A stretch of DNA of 64,000 nt, taken from the NCBI GenBank assembly GCA_046351215.1, contig JAXLYX010000011.1:186001-250000 (forward strand). Direction: 5' to 3'. The notes beneath the pieces were generated by a model. That model was given only the letters and a program-made list of their open reading frames with translations. It searched no databases and was not told the DNA's origin. Positions within the stretch are counted from its first letter, which is position 1; each line of letters starts with the position of its first letter. A program made the translations under genes and the position numbers. Positions 59,913 through 64,000 of this stretch are shown here, one piece after another. This DNA comes from JAXLYX01 sp046351215. Its GTDB lineage: Bacteria; Myxococcota_A; Polyangia; Polyangiales; Houyiibacteriaceae.

Positions 59913-60683
59913 TCAGAAGCGCAGCACGAAGCGGGTCCCGAACGTCCGCGTCTCCGGGTTCGTCATGGGCAAGAGGCCGTAGCTCACGCGTGGCTGCACC
60001 GTGAGCCGGAGGTCGCGGACGATCGCGCGCGTGCGGCTCAGGTGCACCGTCTCCATGATGAACGCGGGCAGGTGGAACGGGAAGAAGCCGAGCACGAGCG
60101 AGGCGATCGCGAGCCCGCGACGGTGGTTCGGGACACCGAGGAGCCGGAGCTGGTTCGAGGCCATCAGGGCGCCCGAGCCGCCCGCGACGAGGCCGCCCGT
60201 GCCGAGCGCGTACCCGATGCCCACCACCGCGCTGGCCGCGTCGTAGCGCGAGGGGTCGGTGATGATGCAGTCGGTCGTGCCGCAGGTCGTCGACGTGAGC
60301 AGGAACGCGTAGCCGAAGACCTGCGCCACCATGCCGACCGCGCCGACGACGATGCCCGTCCGCTCGATCGCGAGCCCGCGGTCCGCCCGATCGAGCATCG
60401 CCGAGGTCGCCGCGGGATCGACGGCCACCCAGCCCGAGGGCGTGTACACGAAGGGCGGCTGCGGCGCCGCGTACGTCGTCGGGTAGCCGGGCGGCGGCGG
60501 GACCGCGTAGGGCCCGGGCTCGGTGACGACGACGGGGCCGGCCTGCGCGGGCGCCGCTGGGGCCGGGCTCGGGGGGACCGGGGCCCCTGCAGCGGGCTCC
60601 ACGGCCGCGACCTCGGCCTCGGCGACGGACGACGGGGCAGAGGCCAAGAGGGCGACGATCGACGGGACGAGGAGGCGACGCAT
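59913..60683 (-). CDS. Exported membrane protein with Pro-rich N-terminus
   Basis: A 256-residue protein with a signal peptide (ends AEA), a Pro/Ala-rich linker (about 30-90) with YPTTYAAPQPPFVYTPSGWV, then several membrane segments (IVVGAVGMVAQVFGYAFLL, AVVGIGYALGTGGLVAG, LAIASLVLGFFPFHLPAF) and a beta-like end FGTRFVLRF. This layout recurs in Myxococcota envelope proteins. The start is the ATG at 60683. Function unknown. Confidence 0.6.
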   Translation of the reverse strand: MRRLLVPSIVALLASAPSSVAEAEVAAVEPAAGAPVPPSPAPAAPAQAGPVVVTEPGPYAVPPPPGYPTTYAAPQPPFVYTPSGWVAVDPAATSAMLDRADRGLAIERTGIVVGAVGMVAQVFGYAFLLTSTTCGTTDCIITDPSRYDAASAVVGIGYALGTGGLVAGGSGALMASNQLRLLGVPNHRRGLAIASLVLGFFPFHLPAFIMETVHLSRTRAIVRDLRLTVQPRVSYGLLPMTNPETRTFGTRFVLRF

Positions 60684-60809
60684 GTCCCCTCGGTACCACG
60701 CCGGGCCGACCTCGACGAGATCCCTTCCCCGGGGCCGGTGCGCGACCCCAGGACGGAGGCGAACGGTCGTCGGCCCGGGGCCCATCCGCGCTCGACCGAG
60801 GAGAGACCC

Positions 60810-61613
60810 ATGACCGAACGCGTGCGCCTCGAGATCCGCGACGATGTCGCCTACGTCACGCTCGACCGGGCGGACAAGCGCAACGCCCTCGACTGGGACA
60901 TGCTCGTCGGCCTCGTCGACGCGGCCGAGCGGATCGGCCGCGACGCCTCCCTCCGCGCCGTCGTCCTTCGCGGCGAGGGCAAGGCCTTCTGCTCGGGGCT
61001 CGACTTCCCCTCGTTCACGAAGACGCCGGTGCGTCTCGCGCGTGCCTTCGCGAAGCCCCGCCCGGGGGCCTCGAACCTCTTCCAGGAGGCGGCGCTCTGC
61101 TTCCGTCGCCTGCCCGTCCCCGTGATCGCCGTGCTGCACGGCTCCTGCTTCGGGGGCGGCCTCCAGATCGCGCTCGGCGCCGACTTCCGCTTCGCGACGC
61201 CGGATTGCGAGCTCTCGATCATGGAGGCGAAGTGGGGCCTCGTGCCGGACATGAGCGGCACGATCACGCTGCGCGAGCTCCTGCCCATGGACGTCGCGAT
61301 GAAGCTGACGATGACGGGCGAGGTCTTCGACGCGCGGAAGGCGAAGGAGCTCGGCCTCGTCACCGAGGTGGTCGACGATCCGCTCGCGGCGGCCGAGGCC
61401 CTCGTCGCGACGATCCGTACGCGCTCGCCGGACTCGGTCGCGGCGACGAAGGTGCTCTTCCACCGCACGTGGCTCGCGAGCGAGGACGACGCGCTCGCGG
61501 CCGAGACGCTGATCCAGGCGAGGCTCCTCGCCGGGGGCAACGCGCGCGAGGCCGTCCGCGCGAACCTCGAGAAGCGTCCGCCTCGCTTCAAGCCCCGCTC
61601 GTTCTCGCGCTGA
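60810..61613 (+). CDS. Enoyl-CoA hydratase/isomerase family protein
   Basis: A 267-residue crotonase-fold enzyme. The oxyanion-hole segments are GKAFCSGLDFPSF and VLHGSCFGGGLQIALGADFR, and the second catalytic helix has MEAKWGLVPDMSG. Unlike classic hydratases only one of the two catalytic glutamates is clearly visible and Asp follows in PDMSG, as in Delta3,5-Delta2,4-dienoyl-CoA isomerases or related enzymes. The ATG at 60810 follows GAGGAGAGACCC. It fits with the two acyl-CoA synthetases in fatty acid metabolism. Confidence 0.88.
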   Translation: MTERVRLEIRDDVAYVTLDRADKRNALDWDMLVGLVDAAERIGRDASLRAVVLRGEGKAFCSGLDFPSFTKTPVRLARAFAKPRPGASNLFQEAALCFRRLPVPVIAVLHGSCFGGGLQIALGADFRFATPDCELSIMEAKWGLVPDMSGTITLRELLPMDVAMKLTMTGEVFDARKAKELGLVTEVVDDPLAAAEALVATIRTRSPDSVAATKVLFHRTWLASEDDALAAETLIQARLLAGGNAREAVRANLEKRPPRFKPRSFSR

Positions 61614-61628
61614 GCGCGGAAACGAACG

Positions 61629-62714
61629 TCACGGCGTGAGCGTCGAGCCGCTCGTGTTCGGATTGCCCGAGGCGAGCACGAAGATGCCCGGATAGCCGTT
61701 CGTCTCGAACTTCAGGCTCGGGTTGTGCGTGAGCACCGAGTCGAGGACGTTCAGGTGTCCCGAGCGATCGTTGCTGACGTAGAAGATCGCGCCGCCGCCC
61801 TCGTTGGCGGTGTTGTCGAGCATCCGCGTCCCGCAGACCGTCGTCGTGAACGTGTTCCCGTCGTTGTAGATCGCGCCGCCGTTGCCGCCGAGCCCGTCGT
61901 TCGCGCCATGACCGATCGCCTGGTTCTCCTGGAACCAGCTGTTCAGGATCTGCCACGACACGCCGATGCTCGAGAGCGCACCGCCGTTCGCGCCGAAGTT
62001 CCCGAGGCCGGTGCCGCCGAAGGTGCTGTTCACGACGTAGACCGGCTGGTCGTCGTACTGGTCGAAGACGCGGATCGCGCCTCCGCCGACGTCGGAGCCG
62101 AGCGCATCCGTCTGGTTGTTGAAGAAGCGGGTGTTCACGAGCTTGAAGCGACCGCCGCGGACGAAGATCGCGCCGCCGCCGCCCGTGAGGCCCGTGTCTC
62201 CGGTCGCGCTCCCGTCGACGAACGTGAGGTTCTGCACGACGAGCACCGGCGTGGCCTGGTTGTCGCAATGCGACGTGGTCCAGTGCTGCGCCATATCACA
62301 GGTGTTCATGTAGAGGATGCGACGCGCGCCGGCTCCGCTCAGCGTGACCTTGCCGCCGCCGTCGATGACGATGGGCGAGGGCGCGTCGTTGAAGATCTTC
62401 GCCGTCTCCGTGAGCGTGATCTTCACGGGGTCGGGGCCGCAGTCGAAGGTGATGATCCCTCCCTGGGCGACCGCCTGCACGACCGCGGCGCTCGTGCAGC
62501 TCGCGGGCGTTCCGTCGCCGACGACGTGCGTCGGGCTCGAGGTGTCGGCGGCCTTCGCCTCCGTCGGGACGGTGCAATGACCGTCCGGATTGCCCGCGAG
62601 CGGGCCGACGCTCGGATCGGTGCCGGGATCGGAGCTCCCCGAATCGCCGCCGCAGCCGAGGGCGGACGCGAGGCCGAGCACGCAAGAGAAAGCGAGAAGC
62701 GAGCGACGATGCAT
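61629..62714 (-). CDS. Polymorphic-type beta-helix lipoprotein
   Basis: A 361-residue exported protein with lipobox SALGC (Cys21). The body holds repeated GGA(I/L) turns (GGAIFVRGG, GGAIRVFD, GGALSSIG, GGAIYNDG, GGAIFYVS) paired with FxxN-like strands (FFNNQT, WFQENQA, MLDNTA), the hallmark of right-handed beta-helix surface proteins such as chlamydial Pmp adhesins. ATG at 62714 follows GAGGAGATCTCC. It may be an adhesin or hydrolase-related; no catalytic motif seen. Confidence 0.75.
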   Translation of the reverse strand: MHRRSLLAFSCVLGLASALGCGGDSGSSDPGTDPSVGPLAGNPDGHCTVPTEAKAADTSSPTHVVGDGTPASCTSAAVVQAVAQGGIITFDCGPDPVKITLTETAKIFNDAPSPIVIDGGGKVTLSGAGARRILYMNTCDMAQHWTTSHCDNQATPVLVVQNLTFVDGSATGDTGLTGGGGAIFVRGGRFKLVNTRFFNNQTDALGSDVGGGAIRVFDQYDDQPVYVVNSTFGGTGLGNFGANGGALSSIGVSWQILNSWFQENQAIGHGANDGLGGNGGAIYNDGNTFTTTVCGTRMLDNTANEGGGAIFYVSNDRSGHLNVLDSVLTHNPSLKFETNGYPGIFVLASGNPNTSGSTLTP

Positions 62715-62940
62715 GGAGATCTCCTCTGGGCCCAACGTATCGCCCGAGCGGAGGGGGCTCAAGCGCCAGACGGAATGCGGCCGGTCCGGTGAACACGCTC
62801 TGGCTCGCGCCTCGCCCTTTCGGGGCAGGCGACCTCTCCCCTCATGCGCCCCGGTCCGAGCACCCTGTTGGCGTTGGGCAGTGGCAATTGGAGCTTGTAA
62901 CCTTGTCCGCGTCGCTTTCTTTCGTCATAGGAGCCTCCCC

Positions 62941-64000
62941 ATGCTCACGAATCGCTTGCTGCTCCTCGCGTCGCTCTGCTCGATCCTCGTCACCGGCCTC
63001 GTCGCGTGCGACGACAGCCCGCCCCCGTCGACCACCGACGGTGGAGGCGTGGGCCCGGTCCTCGACGGCTGCTCCGTCACGACGGATCCGGTGACCGACG
63101 ACATGAGCCAGCCGGACGTGGAGTTCCTCGTGAACCGTCTGCAGCTCCCGTCCGGCGCGAGCCTGACGGTGGTGGACGGCCTCGACGTCGACGGTCTCGA
63201 GACGACGAGCGTCTCGTCCGCCGACGGCTGCTTCATGCGGGACACGAAGGCGTCTTCGACCTCGACGGCGAACAACGTCGACAACCAGCTCGCGGCTGTC
63301 GGCTCGGCCGCAGCGGCGCTCGGCGTCGACATCTCCGGCTCGCTGCAGTCCTCGCTCGAAGGCGCGAGCCCCTCGCTCGTCGTGCGCGTGGTGCTCCAGC
63401 ACTGGAACCACACGCTGACGGACGGCTGCGTGACCGTGCAGCTCTTCGCGGGCTCGGGCGGCGCGACGCCGACGCTGAACGCCGAGACGGTGACGGCGAT
63501 GAAGGGCGGCGTCACCTCGGTGCTCGGCGGCTGGAATCCGGTCTCCGTGAACATCCGCGTCAACACGGTCCCGAGCTGCACGGTGAACGCCGGCGTGAGC
63601 TGCGCCGGAGGCCAGACGCAGGACTGCGATGCGACGATCCCGCTCGTGCTCTACGGAGTGAAGCTCCGCCTCCACGTCGCGGCGAAGACCACCGGCGGCT
63701 TCCAGCTCGTCACCGATCGCCCGAACCCGCCCGAGTCGATCACCGGAGTGCAGGATCCGACCCTGCTCGCCGGCTTCGTCTACTGGGGCACGAAGGGCGG
63801 CTCGATCGAGGCCGGCTCGTTCCAGGAAGCGATGCAGAACGCGATGTGCGAGCTCGGGCAGAACAGCCAGTGGCCGACGGTGCAGAGCATCATCGGCGGC
63901 AAGCTCGATCTGCGTTCGAGCTCGACGGGGACCGCGCCCACGACGTGCTCGGGCAGCAATGCGGCTTCGAGCAACGCGAATGCGTTGTCGCTCGGGGCTT
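62941..64000 (+). CDS. Lipoprotein, 3' end outside the window
   Basis: The reading frame starts at an ATG preceded by AGGAGCCTCCCC and stays open to the last base (353 codons, no stop). Signal peptide and lipobox GLVAC (Cys23), then CDDSPPPSTTDGGG. The mature part is beta-rich with many cysteines (DGCSVTT, DGCFMRD, DGCVTV, PSCTVN, VSCAGG, QDCDAT, AMCELG, TTCSGS), all likely paired. Unknown function. It is divergent from the beta-helix lipoprotein with a 226-base gap. Confidence 0.75.
   Translation, partial: MLTNRLLLLASLCSILVTGLVACDDSPPPSTTDGGGVGPVLDGCSVTTDPVTDDMSQPDVEFLVNRLQLPSGASLTVVDGLDVDGLETTSVSSADGCFMRDTKASSTSTANNVDNQLAAVGSAAAALGVDISGSLQSSLEGASPSLVVRVVLQHWNHTLTDGCVTVQLFAGSGGATPTLNAETVTAMKGGVTSVLGGWNPVSVNIRVNTVPSCTVNAGVSCAGGQTQDCDATIPLVLYGVKLRLHVAAKTTGGFQLVTDRPNPPESITGVQDPTLLAGFVYWGTKGGSIEAGSFQEAMQNAMCELGQNSQWPTVQSIIGGKLDLRSSSTGTAPTTCSGSNAASSNANALSLGA

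Noticed and set aside
62870..62940. Sigma-54 promoter in TGGCAATTGGAGCTTG before the last lipoprotein
   Set aside because: GG and GC are 8 rather than 10 bases apart.

Overview
The window is very GC-rich (about 70% by eye). About 59 protein genes are packed tightly on both strands, with no rRNA, tRNA, insertion sequence, prophage or CRISPR array. Several traits point to a myxobacterium-like member of the Myxococcota, perhaps near Sandaracinaceae/Polyangiales: many lipoproteins and beta-barrels of unknown function, a sushi/EGF/RCC1 mosaic protein, a polymorphic beta-helix lipoprotein, a TerB-like/PPP phosphatase and a vitamin-K-carboxylase-like HTTM protein. That placement is inference from gene content; no marker phylogeny was possible.

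Bases 1-9,600 are core genome: the 3' part of prs, then rplY (L25), pth, the rpsF-rpsR-rplI ribosomal operon, dnaB, a FadL/OmpP1-type outer-membrane channel, transketolase, and convergently tpx preceded by a TerB-like/PPP phosphatase. Bases 11,400-14,000 carry a Fur-box-controlled feoA-feoB operon plus a 49-residue membrane protein. Bases 14,100-21,200 hold surface or secreted proteins: a TPR protein translationally coupled to the sushi/EGF/RCC1 mosaic, an 873-residue lipoprotein, and a small PH-like protein whose start codon lies in a hairpin.

Bases 21,200-24,800 (minus strand) form a second Fur-box operon: an imelysin-like lipoprotein, a vitamin-K-dependent carboxylase-like HTTM membrane protein, and an unknown lipoprotein. 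Next come ybaK, trxB, an LhgO-like oxidoreductase, a BluB-CobT fusion for the lower ligand of vitamin B12, a TPR-bearing lytic transglycosylase, proS, membrane proteins, an acyl-CoA synthetase, a small-molecule kinase, purC, a NUDIX hydrolase, a duplicated-domain lipoprotein and yggX.

Bases 43,900-45,700 encode a high-potential iron-sulfur protein, a dihaem cytochrome c peroxidase and a YkgJ cysteine-cluster protein. Bases 45,773-47,100 hold an L7/L12-C-terminal-domain-like membrane protein and a partner. Bases 47,100-52,900 have an acyltransferase divergent from an AgpS/YgcU-like FAD enzyme, GlpD and an FGGY kinase; this is either an ether-lipid/glycerol-3-phosphate module or a YgcU-YgcE-type catabolic module. 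The end of the window carries a hydrolase-like lipoprotein, an acyl-CoA synthetase, an SDR, a crotonase, small regulators, a beta-helix lipoprotein and the start of another lipoprotein that runs off the edge.

Convergent gene pairs are usually separated by strong GC-rich hairpins. Start codons were often moved inward from the longest open frame, using ribosome-binding sites, signal peptides or family alignment.
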